Part shown: positions 9,285 to 23,100 of the stretch, one piece after another
Layout of the letters: each line of letters opens with the position of its first letter
How positions within the stretch are numbered: position 1 is the first letter of the stretch
Source: Trochalopteron elliotii
Lineage: Eukaryota > Chordata > Aves > Passeriformes > Leiothrichidae
DNA length: 64,000 bases
Direction of reading: 5' to 3'
Assembly: GCA_024734555.1 (NCBI GenBank)
Contig: JANPWX010000118.1
Span: 478,117 to 542,116, forward strand
Position numbers and translations under genes: made by a program
Notes under the pieces: generated by a model
What the model was told of the DNA's origin: nothing
The model's database searches: none
Seen by the model: the letters and a program-made list of their open reading frames with translations, nothing else

Positions 9285-12200
9285 CTAAAAATAAACAAAA
9301 CACAAACTTGTTGCCCTCAGTTTCTTTTGAAAATGCAAGTGTTTGAAATAGTGCGGTGCTGTTCTCACGCAGCTTCAAGAAAACAATGTATATTTTTAGA
9401 AATTATCTATTGTTTATATTTTTCTGCTCTGGGTGGAGAAATGTGATGGACAGTGACGCTCACATCACCATCCAGGTCGAAGAGGTGGCAACCTGTGTAG
9501 CCAATCTCTTGACCTTTGTAAAAATGTCTATAAGTAATGGAGTCAGATAATTAGGGGAAGAGAAGCTTTCCCTTGACCTGCTGCGTGCCTGTCTCGTTCC
9601 TCGTGTGCCCTGAGACTGCCAGACAAACTTACAATCCTGCAGATCCTGCCAAACTCAAAGCCAAGTTTGTGCTTGGAACAGAAGCCTGCATTTGGGGAGG
9701 TTTGTACCCCAAAGCCTGAATGCTCCTGTGTTAAAACACGCTGCGTGTGCTGCCTTCCTGCAATCTACATGGAAGGGGAAATTGCCAGAGAGCATCTCTG
9801 CACAGCTGAAATAGCAGCAGCTGCAACCACCACGGGCAAGACTTTTGCAGGGAACTGTAGTTTAACGTGACTGCTCCAATTTCATATGCACTCTTCCACT
9901 AGTGTGAGATCCCAGGATTGCTGGTGTCCTAAAGACCTATCCCTCAGAAAAGCTCCCAGGTAGGTTTTAAGACAGCACACAACAGTGAGAACAGATGCAC
10001 AGGCTACTTTCCTGAAGGTACAAGACATAAGGACAGAAAAGACTTAATTGTTTGTTGCCTTTCATTTGCTGCCACTATAATTTACTCAGCTTTTTTCCCA
10101 TTCTTAAAAAAAATGAACTGGGGTGGGGGATGACATCTTTACTTCCTCAAAGTGAACTAAATACCTTCTGCATTCAACTGTAAAACCCATAACCACAGAA
10201 AATACACAGTGTCTGCAATCTCAACCAAATTAACTAGAAAAAAAATCCCAGACCACTAACCCTTGCCTGTTCCCAGTAGCCTCACCTACAACAGTTAAAG
10301 CCAGATCGGTTTCTGAATTTACAGTGGGCTGCAAGACACATCTGGCCCCCCAATAAGCCTTGGCCAGAGTAGTGCTCACATATAAGAACTAGAAAACACA
10401 CCATCAACTTTATTCAGTTATAAGGACAGAACTACCTTCCTAATATTTGCTGAATGCAGTCAAAAGCCAAATGGAAAGGGGACATGAGGCACACCTCTGA
10501 GGGGCCCTGAGAGCCAGCAAGAATTCCTCTTTGCACCAGCCACACTGATCATGCAAACCCTGAACAGCACCCTGGGCTGGGGGAGGACTGACACAGAAAA
10601 GCCTTCTCATGCAATTTAACAATAAGTGTATAAATCAGCCATAATTAATCATGGCACTGGAAGAAACGAGCTGCCACAGGCTCATTTACCAGCAGCAACC
10701 ACAGGACAGCCAGGCCATGCCTGGCAAGGCACACACAGGTCACAGCCATCAGTGCACAATCAGGCTGGCACAATGTAAGAGTGTTAGTATAAAAGGACAT
10801 GCAAACCCACAGAGGACTCCACAGCACCAAAACCAAATTTATATGAGGTCTAGAGCAGACCCATCCAGCTATGTGGCTCTCCCACACCCCTGTTAGCACT
10901 CACAGCAGGATAGAGACCCCAGGAAGGGCAGAGGGTAGAAGCCTCAGGGATGCTTCAAACTAGAACTGTGGTCCCTGTTAACTAGGCAGTACTGATTTTA
11001 ATCTGTTGGAAAGAAAGTGCTTGTGCTGATACTGAAAGAGAACAAATCACATGCTTATCTGGAAATTAGAGCATATTATTACTCTTCATCCAGTTCTGTT
11101 TTAGTAGCCTGTTCTTCTCCAGACAGCACTGCCACCTGCACATTACCCACTGCAAGCACACAAATGAGGAGCACAGACAAGGAAGATGCACCTGACCCAA
11201 AAGCTCTGATTCCTGCAGATACAGACTCACTCAGGAAGAGATCCTTAAATAATAATCACATTATTCTTAAACTTAAGTAGACAAGCAAAGCAGATTGGCT
11301 GCTCCTGTACCCTCTCATTTTAACTGCATAATTGACCTCTTTAAAACTACTAATTCTGAATAATTTTGGGCACTGCTGCTATCAAGATCTGCTTCCATTC
11401 ATTTTTAAAATCCATTTGAGTTTGTTAGGAGTTGGGCAGAAGAACAGAGGTAATTTCAGAACAGTTACTCCTCACTGTAGATGTGTGTGTACACAAACAT
11501 CTAAAGAAAGCCTCCCGGCCCAGTGCTGGCTGACTAAAGCACAGGGCAGGATGTTCCACACCTCTGGAGCTCAAGATGAGCACTCACTTTTCTACACTGA
11601 TTGCCAGGAATGCTGAGTTTCTCTAGGGATATTCTTCCTGGGCCTTGGGGGGAGAATACATCTACAGTCACTTAAATTAGAAGTCATTTACTTAATTTAT
11701 CTTTTGTGACGGCTTTGAAACTAATTTTGGCCGAAACTCCCCAATGAGGTACACAGAATTTACAAAAATAAATAAATCAAACGTTTAACTATTTGCTGGC
11801 GAGTTGGCTCTCACATTTTAGTGACATCTGAGGACATGAGTCACTGGCTGCTTTCCTCCAACAAACACCAAAGCAACCCCGAGGTTGCCATGCAATTTCC
11901 CAGTGCTCCACGCACAGCCTGCACTTTGCTCCTTGGTGCCAACATTACACTCTCTGCTCCACAAGCCAAGGGAATTAAATCCTTTTATGAACAAGTTTGC
12001 CACAGACAGCAAGAACTTGAGTTTACTGTTTTAAATTGAGGATGGCAAGGGCAACAGCGTTGAGGCGACATAAGAAAATATTTATGCGGCTTTGAAAGAA
12101 AGCAATTTGAAAAAGACAAGTCTTTGGCAAAGTCTTGGATTGGAAAGGAAGATTATGAGAACTCCAGAAGTGTCAAGCTGGCCCTGGAATGAGGTCAGAG

Positions 12201-15200
12201 ATGAGAAAAGTGAAATAACAATACATCACTAAAATTTTAAAAAGGAAAAAAATAAGGTGAGCGTGAGCAGAACTCTGTGGAATGAACGGCAAAAGGGTCT
12301 TGGACAATGACAAAAGTAAACCCAGCTAAAAAGAGAAACTGCCAGAAAGAAACACCCCTAGCAGCTTTTTAATGCTGTAGTCAACTGCAAGGTTTGCATA
12401 AGAAATACCTCTTGTTTTTCACTATCTCTTTGGGAAATTTCCTGATCAATTCTTTCTGTTATTACAGCCAAGTCTGTATTCTCAGCAACTATTGAGTCTT
12501 CTAATTCAATATACAAATAACAGCACCTCCTCAGTACCACGGTGGGGTCACTGTGCACGCAAACACAAGAATTAAAGCATGTCTTCTGGCATTAAATACC
12601 AACATCAGACCACTCCCAGTTCAAAAAACAGCATGGAATTTGCCTGTTACGAAAATCACAGCTACTATAAGCAGCCCACAAAGTTAGCAGCAGAAAAATC
12701 CCACAAGACACTTTTTATTGGAGTCACAAAATCAATGCCGTGCCTCATATCATATTTTTATATCATAAAGCTTTTTAGTTGCTATGTCAAAAATACTTGT
12801 GTGTACAATTTGCCAGGATTTCATTATGCTCCAAGTCACAAATCAGGTCCAGGGGCAGGCAAAGGTTTAGTTTGGCAGTACAAGCACACACACACAAAAA
12901 AAAAAAATCATAGCTCAAATACACACTGATCTGAAATGGATATGGTGGAAGTAGAGTCTAATTCCTGTTTGATGCATGGGGTTTTTCTTATATACACTAT
13001 GCCTTTTGGGATCACCTATCAAAAGGCCTTTAGATGTTCTCCAGTAAATCCTGGAAAACGCCTTGAAGAAACATCGTATACACTAGTGACATTTTCCTCT
13101 TCCCAAAACATCCTTCAGTCTCACCAGATCAATCTTCCTTCCCATCCTCCCCTCTCTGGCCAGCTCCTTGGTGGCTCACGCCTTCCCCCCTCTGTGTGAG
13201 CCTTGTTATTCCAGTTTCCACAGGCAGGCTCCCACAGACCTTTCCTTGGATTTCTCAGACTCATTCTGTCACTTCCACTCTCTGCGTGCTGCCTGCCTTG
13301 TGTACAAGTTTAGTCATCTAGTGCTCAAGGCTTCCCACATATTTATTTGTCTGCTGTTTCTCCATCTCCTTTCCTGTTAAAACCCTCGTTATCCACAGGC
13401 AAAATCTGTGACAGTCTACACTCAAACTTTCCACAAACACAACTGCACCCCCGGCTGAGAGCTACAACACTGATAAACATGAAAGATCACAAGCATTTTA
13501 ACCACTGCAGTATCTCTGCCTGCAGCTGCAACCATCAGTAACCATCTGAAATATTCTCACACAGCTTTGGAAACAAACAAAATCGTTTGGGCAGTCCATC
13601 TGTCTGCCCACCTCGGCCTGTTATATCCCTCAGTAACTTTAGAATCTGTCACCTGCACTTCTGCCAAATTTGTCAGAGGAATATTTGCATGAGCTTTACA
13701 AAAACCACGGGCCAGATAGAAGACAGAAGCCTTGAGAAGCCAAGGACAACTGGGTAAATATCCTGAATCCTTCCCAGCTGCCGGCACAGCAAACAGGAAC
13801 ACCTGACTCAGCTGGCTGCACAAATAAGGACAGGGAGGATTGGGATCCAGGCACCTCCTGGGTGCAGCCCTGGGGAAGGAGAAGCTGCCAGGCACTGAGG
13901 CTGGTGGCAACCAGGCAGGAGTTGCTGGGGTAGGATGTGGCAAACAACTCCTCAGGAAACCAGGCTGCATTAATCCTCCTTGCAGAGTGACTTTCCACCA
14001 AGCACCGTTTCCTATGGAAACAAAGTTTACATAATCACACTTTTCACTAAGATCCACCAGCTAATTCCAAACACATCTGAGAGGACAGGAGATGTTTTGA
14101 AGACAGGGTTTATGGGTTTATTGGAAGCTGGCAGCCAGGGGTGCTGCAGGAAGGGCCGTTGCATTGGCTCAACACTCGTCTGCTTGTCTTGGCCATGTGG
14201 GCAACCCATGTGCACACAGGCAGGGAGCTGGGAATGCCATGTGGGCAGGGAAGGATTGGGAGCACTGAAATGGGGAATGGTACAGGACAGGGAGCCAAGG
14301 GCACTGATACAGAGGGTGCTAGGACCTGGTCAGAGGACAGAAGGAACAACTCTCCCTTGTCCCCATCCCAGTTACTGACATTCCGCCTGACCACTGCAGA
14401 TCAATACAGACAGCTGGAAATGCTTTAGGGAGCCTTGTTCCACTTGGAAATGAAGCCAAGGCAGTGAGAAAATTCTGCAGTTTCCCTTCTCCACTTGACA
14501 CGTTTATTCAGCTCCTACATAAAACCAGCATTAAAAATGTAGCAAGGGTCCATGTACCCATCTGGCTTTTAGCAGTGATGAGCCTGTCTCTGCTGCAGGA
14601 TGGTGCCAATCAGCCCCCCCCACTCCTGAGGAGAGGCAGTGGGATTCTGGTGTCAGAACCAAGCTGACAACTTTATACCAGGAAGCAAAATAAACTTTGT
14701 ACCCCAAACGGAGGCAAATCTTGTAGTGACTGTAGGTCAGACTTAAGGACACAAGGGGTGCGTGGAATCATTTCAAACTAAAACAAGACACAAGAATGCC
14801 TGTTCTGTAATGAGTACCAGGTGGGACCCACTCACAATGAATCCACTGCAAACCTAGGATCCACATTTTACAGTTTACTCTGTTTGCTCAGCCCCTAAAG
14901 CACTACAGATGTTGTACGGCCTCAGAAGGTATAACCTAACAGCTGCAGTGCTTATGCACATCTGTATCCAGAAAGGATCCAAAGAGAGATATCCTTTAAA
15001 AGGGTTAAATCCAGGGCTTTGACAACCACAGTCAGCGCTTCGATGAACAGAGGGTGTATTTCTCCCCCAGCGGGCAGTGACCTCCGCCAAGCTGTGACTG
15101 GCACTCCGTGACAGCCCACGGTGCAGATGGCTGCTCCCAAGGGTTAAGAGATGGCCAGAGAGGCTTCACAGCTGCACGGGGCTCCGTCCCCGGCTCAAAG

Positions 15201-15309
15201 CGAGCATCCAGAGGAAGAATGAACCGCAGGAGTGCAGATAAAAATTCCCATCTCCCAGAGCTGAGTCCGTGCAGCCCCCGCGACCACGGGCAAAGCCATG
15301 GGGCGTCCG
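9285..15309 (-). other. FAM20B: Probable FAM20B 5' UTR intron
   Basis: If the first exon lies at the CpG island near 16 kb, this is intron 1. I see no coding exon, and no clear transposon copies until the CR1 at 15310. Small features only: an (AC)n/A12 run at about 12884-12907 and pyrimidine-rich stretches at 13080-13400. Confidence 0.55.
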
Positions 15310-15798
15310 GGGACAGGACCTGTCAGGAAGGACGTGGAGGTGCTGGAGCGAGTCCAGAGAAGGAAACAGAGCTGGGGAAGGGTCTGGAGCACAAGTCTGA
15401 TGAGGAGCGGCTGAGGGAGCTGGGAAAGGGGCAAGGAGGCTCGGGAGGGACCTTCTCGCTCTGCACAACTCCCTGACAGGAGGCTGTGGCCAGGTGAGGT
15501 CTGAGGCTCTACTCTCAGGTAAAAAGCGATAGGACAAGAGTACGGAGCCTCACGCTGCGCCAGGGGAGATTCGGGCTGGACACAGGGAGGAATTTTTTCA
15601 CGGTAAAGGGTGATTATGTATTGGAATGGGCTGCCCAGGGAGGCGGCGGAGTCACCGTCCCTGGAGGTGTGTAAGGAAAGCCTGGACGTGGCACTTGGTG
15701 CCATGGTCAGGTTGACAAGCTGCTGCTGGGTCACCGGTTGGACTCGACGATCTCAGCGGTCTTTTCCAGCATCACCGATTCCCCGATCCTCTGATTCT
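15310..15798 (+). mobile_element. CR1 LINE 3' fragment, CpG-rich
   Basis: Plus-strand CR1 3' end: GGAGCGAGTCCAGAG, GGAGATTCGGGCTGGACAC, GAATGGGCTGCCCAGGGAGG, a CCCTGGAGGTGTGTAAGGAA block, then TTGGACTCGACGATCTCAGC and the tail CCGATCCTCTGATTCT. It aligns along its length with the copy at 24301-24755. Unlike that copy it keeps many CpGs (I count 21 against 3). It abuts the CpG island and gives rise to spurious open frames on both strands. Confidence 0.92.
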
Positions 15799-16345
15799 CC
15801 CGCCACCGGTCCGGCCGCAGGGGCCCCTCCGGCGCTCCGCGGGGCGCANNNNNNNNNNNNNNNNNNNNNNNNNNNNNNNNNNNNNNNNNNNNNNNNNNNN
15901 NNNNNNNNNNNNNNNNNNNNNNNNNNNNNNNNNNNNNNNNNNNNNNNNNNNNNNNNNNNNNNNNNNNNNNNNNNNNNNNNNNNNNNNNNNNNNNNNNNNN
16001 NNNNNNNNNNNNNNNNNNNNNNNNNNNNNNNNNNNNNNNNNNNNNNNNNNNNNNNNNNNNNNNNNNNNNNNNNNNNNNNNNNNNNNNNNNNNNNNNNNNN
16101 NNNNNNNNNNNNNNNNNNNNNNNNNNNNNNNNNNNNNNNNNNNNNNNNNNNNNNNNNNNNNNNNNNNNNNNNNNNNNNNNNNNNNNNNNNNNNNNNNNNN
16201 NNNNNNNNNNNNNNNNNNATGCATGTCGCCTGAGTGATGCATATCGGGGGGGGGGGGGCGCCCGCCAATGGGGCTGCGGAGGGGTTAACCCCGGCTCGCC
16301 CGCCGCCCGTGCCGCTCCACGGCTGCGGGGAAGATCCTTCGCTTT
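15799..16345. promoter_or_regulatory. CpG island, probable FAM20B promoter and first exon
   Basis: Both flanks of the N run are extremely GC- and CpG-rich (CGCCACCGGTCCGGCCGC on the left, CTCGCCCGCCGCCCGTGCCG on the right). A CCAAT box lies at 16265-16269, and a run of 13 G at 16246-16258. This is the only strong island between the FAM20B start exon and the RALGPS2 3' end, so FAM20B, which needs an upstream noncoding exon, is the natural owner. The exact start site cannot be read because 370 bases are missing. CR1 sequence forms its left shoulder. Confidence 0.65.
15849..16218. other. Assembly gap (370 N)
   Basis: An unbroken run of N inside the CpG island. GC-rich avian promoters often drop out of assemblies. 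Any open frame crossing it is an artefact. Confidence 1.
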
Positions 16346-17102
16346 AGGGTGAAAGCAAGCGAATGCACATTTGTCACACACGTTTTTCAAAATGCATATA
16401 GAAAATACTTAGCTGTGGCTGCGCGCAGCAGCGCTCCGCGGGAGCAGGATGCTGTGGCAACGGGGTCCTGTGACAATGCGCGTCGCCCTCAGAGGCACTT
16501 AGCTCCTCGGACTTTGGAATTACAGAATTATGATTTAGAATTGCAGCCCTCTTAAACACTATTATTATATTATATAGCCCTATTATACTACATATTATGA
16601 CTATATGCAGTCCTGAGCAATACCTGAAAATCCTGAGCAAAATCCTTATCATTTTATAATCTACCACCAATAAATTGGATGCTATTCAACCACAACATCA
16701 ACAGAATTTTCTCTCTCCCCGGTTCAACTACAAATAACATACTAATTTAAAACTCCCCCCCCGCGTTCACACACTCCCGACATAAAATAACGCTCCAGTG
16801 TCAATTCAGTGTGGCAGGCACGGCTGGAAGTTTGGCAGGGAATGCGCAGTTGGTGCAGCGCCAGCCTGTCTCAGCAGGAGCCACCACCCCAGAGCACCGA
16901 AATGTGCCCGCACGAACAGCACGGCAGAGCCCCGCGGGGCTGACAGATACCCCAGTCCCGCACACATCCACCACAGCCACAGTCCGTGCTTCCCCTTCCT
17001 CCACAGCTCCTCGCTATCCACAACATTTTCACATTTTCTCCATTGTTTCTGCTCCACTTGCTGTTCCTCATCTTTTTTTTTTTTTGGTTTTGGGTCCGTT
17101 TT

Positions 17103-17150
17103 CACGGAATCACTTAGGGTGGAAAAGATCTCTCAGATCATTGGGCCCGT
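17103..17150 (-). mobile_element. Short CR1 tail remnant
   Basis: CACGGAATCACTTAGGGTGG followed by AAAAGATCTCTCAGATCATTG is the complement of the last 45 bases or so of a CR1 copy. Short and diverged, hence moderate confidence. Confidence 0.55.
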
Positions 17151-17450
17151 CGTAGTTGACTGCAGTATCTTGGGGCTACTTTAAGACTGCAACAAATACT
17201 GCACTTGCAGACTGGCCTGAAATGGAAAATAAATGTATTTCTTTCCAGGATTTTTCCCTTTCTCTCCTCCATTTTTAGGACTTGGAACGAAAACTTTTAA
17301 CGGGACTTTTAAAAACCTCTTTGAAAAAAAAAATAATCATACCTCGTGCTTTATGACTTCCCTGCAGCAAGGTTCCAAGTGCCTCAGGCAAACATCTTTG
17401 CAGACATCCACACTCAGGCTACTTCTCTTGTGCAATGCTATTGCTAGAGG

Positions 17451-17555
17451 GAAAGATACTTAAACATATAAATACAGATAGAAATATAGATAATATAGAA
17501 ATATAGATAGAAATATAGAAATCTTTCTATAGATATAGAAAGATACTTAAACATA
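17451..17555. repeat. AT-rich repeat cluster with 18-base direct repeats
   Basis: An irregular array of ATAGAAATATAGATA-type units framed by two perfect copies of GAAAGATACTTAAACATA (17451-17468 and 17538-17555). Near the right end CTTTCTATAGATATAGAAAG is almost self-complementary. Likely a decayed microsatellite with a local duplication. Confidence 0.8.
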
Positions 17556-20087
17556 GATATCTAGATATTAATAGCACAATTTCATTGTTATGGGCTGCTC
17601 CTCTGCCAGCTCCTCACCCAATTAAAGTTTTAAACCTAACTACAATCTCAGCTTTCATTATTAATTAGCACGTTAATATTTAAGTGCTGAGCAATTATCT
17701 ACAGCTCTAGAAACACTGAGTGCTAAGAAGTGGCCAAATGCATCAGGTTACAGACAAGGCGTGGAGCTGGGGATGTTGGATGGCCAGCGGACCAGCAGGA
17801 CACAGGGTGGTCATGAAGGGCCATCATCTTCCAAAGCTGACAGGCAGAAGAGCTTTGTTATCCCTTAGCCAAGAGTGTAGCAGACCTCAGGAAGATCAAG
17901 AGAAAGAGCTGATGGAGCTGGGGCTGCCTATAAAAATCTGCAGCTCATAGGAATAAGGACTGTCTCAGGCTGGAGAACAAGGTCTGGATGGGGAAGAACA
18001 GCAGCCAAAGGGCCATCTCAAAAGCTGGGGCTGGTGTGGGAAGGAAGCCATAGAGGCTGTGGAATAATTCTATCAGCTCCAGGAAAACCTCTGCATGCTC
18101 AAAAGGAGAAAGCTTTAAATCAACAACTGTCACCAGATACTGCACAGATCTTCCTGTTCAAAGAGCTGTGTGATCCTGGCAGCAGGCTGAAATCAGATTT
18201 GTACAATACAAAAGAAATTCCTGAGTCAAGGATGCCACTTAGATCTAGCAAAGCGTGTTCAGCATTGCTTTACAGAAGATCCCTGTATGAAATAAAGCCA
18301 CGTGTCAATGAGCTGAAGGTACAGAATTAATTTGAGGCAGGCTGCCTCAGAGGTCAGGTGTTAAGCACTCACTCTCGGATGGAAACTCTTCAGCTGAAAA
18401 GGTGCCACCTGTCAGCTTCCTCTTTCTCTTCCTCCCTGCCAGGCAGTGGAGAGACAAACAGGAATCACTGCCTTGACTTACCCATGAGGAGGAGTTCTTG
18501 GACACTGTGAAATGGGAACGGTGAAAGAACATAAGAGACATGAGGCCGAGACAGGGCAGGTGAGCTGAGGAGCACTTAATGTGCACCAAGACTTTTCACA
18601 CCAGTGTGGTGGTTCACTCAACTCAGTGCCCACCTTCCCCTGCCCTCCCTGCAGTGTGACCAGGGGGAAAAGGAAGGGCCACAAGGTCATTGCTCAGTAG
18701 AAAGGTGCCACAAGAAAGCTTTCACTGGGACTACAGAGTGGCAAAGGGGTCCCTCAGCACGTGGCTAAAAAGCCAGATCCTTAGGACTGGGGTTAGATGG
18801 ATGGAATAAGGTTTGGACAACGTGTAAACCCTCAGGAGTCTCCCAAGCACAAAACCCCAGGTGTGGCAGGTGGTGACTCAGTGCAGATGACTCAGAGCAG
18901 CTTTGCTCTCACCTGAGGAGCAGACAGGCCAGGTAGGGCTGGCTCCTCTCTCCTAGACCTGTCCAGGGAGAAGGACAGCAAGGGACTTCCCTTTGCAGAT
19001 CCAGCCCGAGATACTACAGCCTCCAGCTGCTGGCCACCACCAACAGATGTAGTCACCAGCACCAAATATCTGCTGCTGATTTCTGCCCCATGACTCCTTA
19101 ATCTGTTTCAGGGAAAACTCAACAGGGTTAGTTTGTATAGGTGCTTTGAGCCACCTGGGTGATTTTGCCTGGAGCAGATTAGGAAACGCACAGCCCAGTT
19201 GCTCCCAGATAATGCTGGATTACAGGAGTTACAATAAGAAAATATATGTGTCAATATTTTAATGGAGCACCACACCCTGAACATGAAGTTAAAGCAGTTA
19301 TGTGAGGGATTAAAAATCTTTTTATAGCACTGCCAGGCTTATTTATACAGTTGTAAGTGTGTAATTAAATATTTGGGATATTTTTCTTCCTCCAAAACTG
19401 TGTTTAACTGGAAAGACAAAAACACACATTTAACATTTAAACTTCCTTAATTGCATTTAAATGTCACCACAAATTAAACAGTGTTTGTTCTCAGTCTAAT
19501 TGACAGCACCACAAAGACTTCACCTCTCCACCTGAGCACAAAGGCTTTAAGGGAACAGCAATGCACATTTGCATTGCACAAGCTGATTTTGTTCTCCTCA
19601 TCAGCACCTCTGTGTACCTTTGATGGCCCTGTGCCTGCTCCTGCCTGTTTTCCTGCATGACAGCTGATAATTCCAACTTCATTTGCTGGTGGAGCAGCCA
19701 CCAGCTCACTACAGACCAAGTCTCCTCGTGGAGAGGGGGAAGAGTCCTGGTCCTTTGGGAGAAGAAAACCAAGAGCACTTAAACAAAGCACAGATGTTTG
19801 CTGGGGTCCCATGGAGGACAACTAACTCCCCTCTGCATCCTTTCACCAGAGACTGTGCCACAAGAAGACAGAGAATTTGGGGATCATTACCATCTCATCA
19901 GAGCTGTGCACAATAGAAACCTGACAAGGGCACTGGAGCGGCCATTTCAAATTGACTGAAAGGGGATAAAATAATAAACAAATTAAAAAATTTATTTTTA
20001 AAATTCAGAGTAATTTTAAGTTAAAGTGCAAGACTAGTTTGGCAATTTCACAAAGCATCAGTGCCCAAAATCAACTTTTGGAAGGTA

Positions 20088-20169
20088 GAATCCCTGCCCA
20101 TGGCAAGGGGTTGGAACTAGAGGATCCTTCAGGTCCTTTTCCAACAGAAACCATTCTATGATTCTATGA
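20088..20169 (+). mobile_element. CR1 tail fragment
   Basis: CTGCCCATGGCAAGGGGTTG, then a TCCAACAGAAACC segment and the CR1 terminus ATTCTATGATTCTATGAA. Only the last 80 bases of the element are present. Confidence 0.85.
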
Positions 20170-23100
20170 ATAAAAGCAGTGGACATTGTTCTGAGCCTTC
20201 CCTAAAATATTAGGGTTCAGCACAGCCTGGGAAAAAGGGAGGAGAGAGACTGCCTTGCTTGGAGAACAAACTCCACAGAGACAGATGGTGCCAAGGAAAA
20301 GGGGCAGTACCTACAGTACCAAGATTTTACCTTTCTTTCTCTCTAGAATAATAGAAGTGTTGGAGATACTGGATTAAAGCAATTCTCAAACTTCTCACAA
20401 CAAATCAAGCTCTGTTCAGCTGAGGGGTTGAAACAAGTCAACAGCCAGGCTGTTGTGCACCTTCTCTTGTACATGGATATTAGCCCAAAATAACTCAAGA
20501 CATTTAAATCACAACTAGCTGACTTTAGAGCAAACCAAGTAAGATATGCAGAGACTCTTATGGTTCTTCCTGTCACTTTCTCAGGCTGTCACCAGAACGT
20601 GAGGATTCATTTTTAATGTGTGACCTTTATCAGATTCCTGGTATGAAAGTCCTTCCTTCTTCATGTGAGCTTCATGAAAGAGAGGGGTCACAGCAAGGAT
20701 CCTGAACACAGCCCTGAGAACTGGCCTGGAGAACTGCTAAGTCATTTAACCTTGACCCCAACTTGGCTGCTAATACAACAGCTACAGAATGAGAACTGCT
20801 TTCATGAAAAAGGCTTCTAATTCCTCTCCTGGTGATTCATGACATCACTCAAATTTACCCAACCTTACTAAAGGAGTAACTGATGCTGAGTGTCCTCCAT
20901 GGCTACCAGCTGACACCTCCTTACATATGGAACCCTTGATGGTTTCCCTTCAGGGCTGTAGGCATCTGCTGCAGAATGCAGGGTGAATTTCCCTTTTGTT
21001 CAGAAGGTTGTGGTGTTGTTCAGTGGCAGTAAACTCCAGAGACAACCAAAAGGAAATTCCCCTCTGTGAACAGCAATCCTCAGGACCAAAGCTGGTTTGG
21101 CAGAGGGGCAGCCTGTAGGACACCCATGCACAGCTGGATATTGCATCTGGAGCACAACTAGGAGAGCTTTCAGTGGGGTAAAGGTCAAGCAGAGAGCAAG
21201 CCCCTCTTTTTGGAGCTAAGCTATTCACATGTCAAGCCTAATTCTATTTCCATGAACACCTCCTGCCTTGGAAGCTGGATCTGTCCATAAGAATTTTTGA
21301 AGTGTGTATAAATACTTTTAATCTCAAAGGTTTTTATGAATGGCCACACTGGCTCTGTGCCAGAAATCCCTTCCTTGTTCTCTGGAGATGGGATCTTACC
21401 TGGAAATGAGGGGACTGCTTGGCCAGCTCACTGCTCCCAGGGCAGCAGCTCTGCTCACTGATCTCAGCAGGATGAAAGCACAGAGGGAGGGTGACATGGC
21501 TGAAGGTGAAGGAAAACCATACCATAGTCTGGCCACAGCCCTGAAATTGCTATGATTTTGAGACAGAAGATGGTATCTTTATATTCACTGATACACTGGA
21601 GCTTGGACTTCCTCTCAGATAGAGTGAGGGTCTAGAACTGAGGCTGATCAACCAGCACCATTCCTTCAGTGGGAAAATGATTCCTGAACTGTAAGACTAA
21701 TGATGTCCAACCTTGCTCACCCACAGATCAACAACTCCAGCTCTAGCAAACTGAGTTTATATGACAGCTCATTTCTACTGCACATTCTGGCTCTGCTCAG
21801 CCCAGTCTGTCTTAGTTTCCCCTTCTGCAGACAATGTAAACATCTGACAATTAAACATCCTATCACACTTGGAGGAAACCAGTTAGACCAGGCAACTCCA
21901 AGGTGAATAGTGCACTTCCAGCACTCGGGTGTTCCAGGCAGCATGTGAGGCAGCCTGCCATGCCTTCCCCTGGACTGCCTGTCTGCACTCACATCACCAG
22001 GAGCCTCCTCAAACACCATCCTCTTCTTCCTGAGCTTTAATCCTGCACGTGAAGGGATCCTGTGCTCAATCTGCAGCGAGAAGGGAAACTGATCCCTTTT
22101 TAACTGGGAGGGTCTCTGCCCAGAGCCAGCCCAGAACACAGGAAGGCATCCAGGACATGTTTCAAAGAGCCAGACCAAACACAAAGCTGCTGCTCTGCAT
22201 ATTCACAATGCACATTTACCATTAAACTTTGCAGCTCTTACATTTTTAAACAAGAGCCCAGACTGGAAAGGAAATGATTAGCATCCTGTTTTCACCTTGC
22301 CATGAAGCAGCTCCCTCCAATCCTTCCAGCTGTGCAGAACAAAGTCCTTGAGGAAACTCAACCCACTGCAGGCACATTTTTCAGATCTTGTTAGAATATT
22401 GCTCATCATTGTCTTTTTGGTAAATGAGCTTTTGTGGTTTAGCCACAGGATTACAGTAATATTTCTAATAGGAAAGATACAAAGGATTTTTACTTTTTAA
22501 TCTGACTTTGAAGACAACAAAACCTTCAAAGGAAAAAATAAAAGTTTCTCTAAAAGATGACATGATTGAATCTAATCACTGGCCTGTAGTATCAGAAACA
22601 AGGATCAGCAAGACTTGGAGAAGGTCCCTCCAAACATCTCCACAGGGTGTCAGTGTTATTTCAAATTTGGGTCATTTTATGCTGGAATCAGACTAATTTC
22701 TCATCACATTATTTTTATGAGTCTGTTCCTCAGAGAGCAGCTGCCACCACAGAGTTTTGCCCATGTTTTTCATTCTAATTAAATTAATTGCATTTAATTA
22801 AAACACAACGTCTTAAAATGGGGAGATGGAAACACATAGTCACTGTGGTCTGGGGACAGTGGGAGATTTTAGATGGATCTGCAATGGAATCACCATTGTA
22901 AACCTGCTCCCAGTTTGCTGGTGGGCAATGATCTTCCAGCAGGTGATCCAGAGCCCTTCCACAAGCACCAACCCAGGGCTCTGTGTCCTTTCCCTGACAG
23001 GGCCACCACAAGCATCTCTGGCACTTGGAGAGTCTGCCATGAGTCTCACTGTTTGAGAGCTGACTCTGAGGCAGAACAAAGCTGTTTAAGTCAACCCTTG

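Noticed and set aside
13557..14057. 166-codon minus-strand open frame
   Set aside because: No recognisable domain or exon borders; probably chance within the FAM20B 5' intron.
15195..15734. 179-codon minus-strand open frame
   Set aside because: Mostly antisense of the CR1 copy at 15310-15798; no protein features.
15610..16390. Open frames of 156-219 codons across the N run
   Set aside because: They are held open by N bases and CR1 sequence; no real protein can be read.
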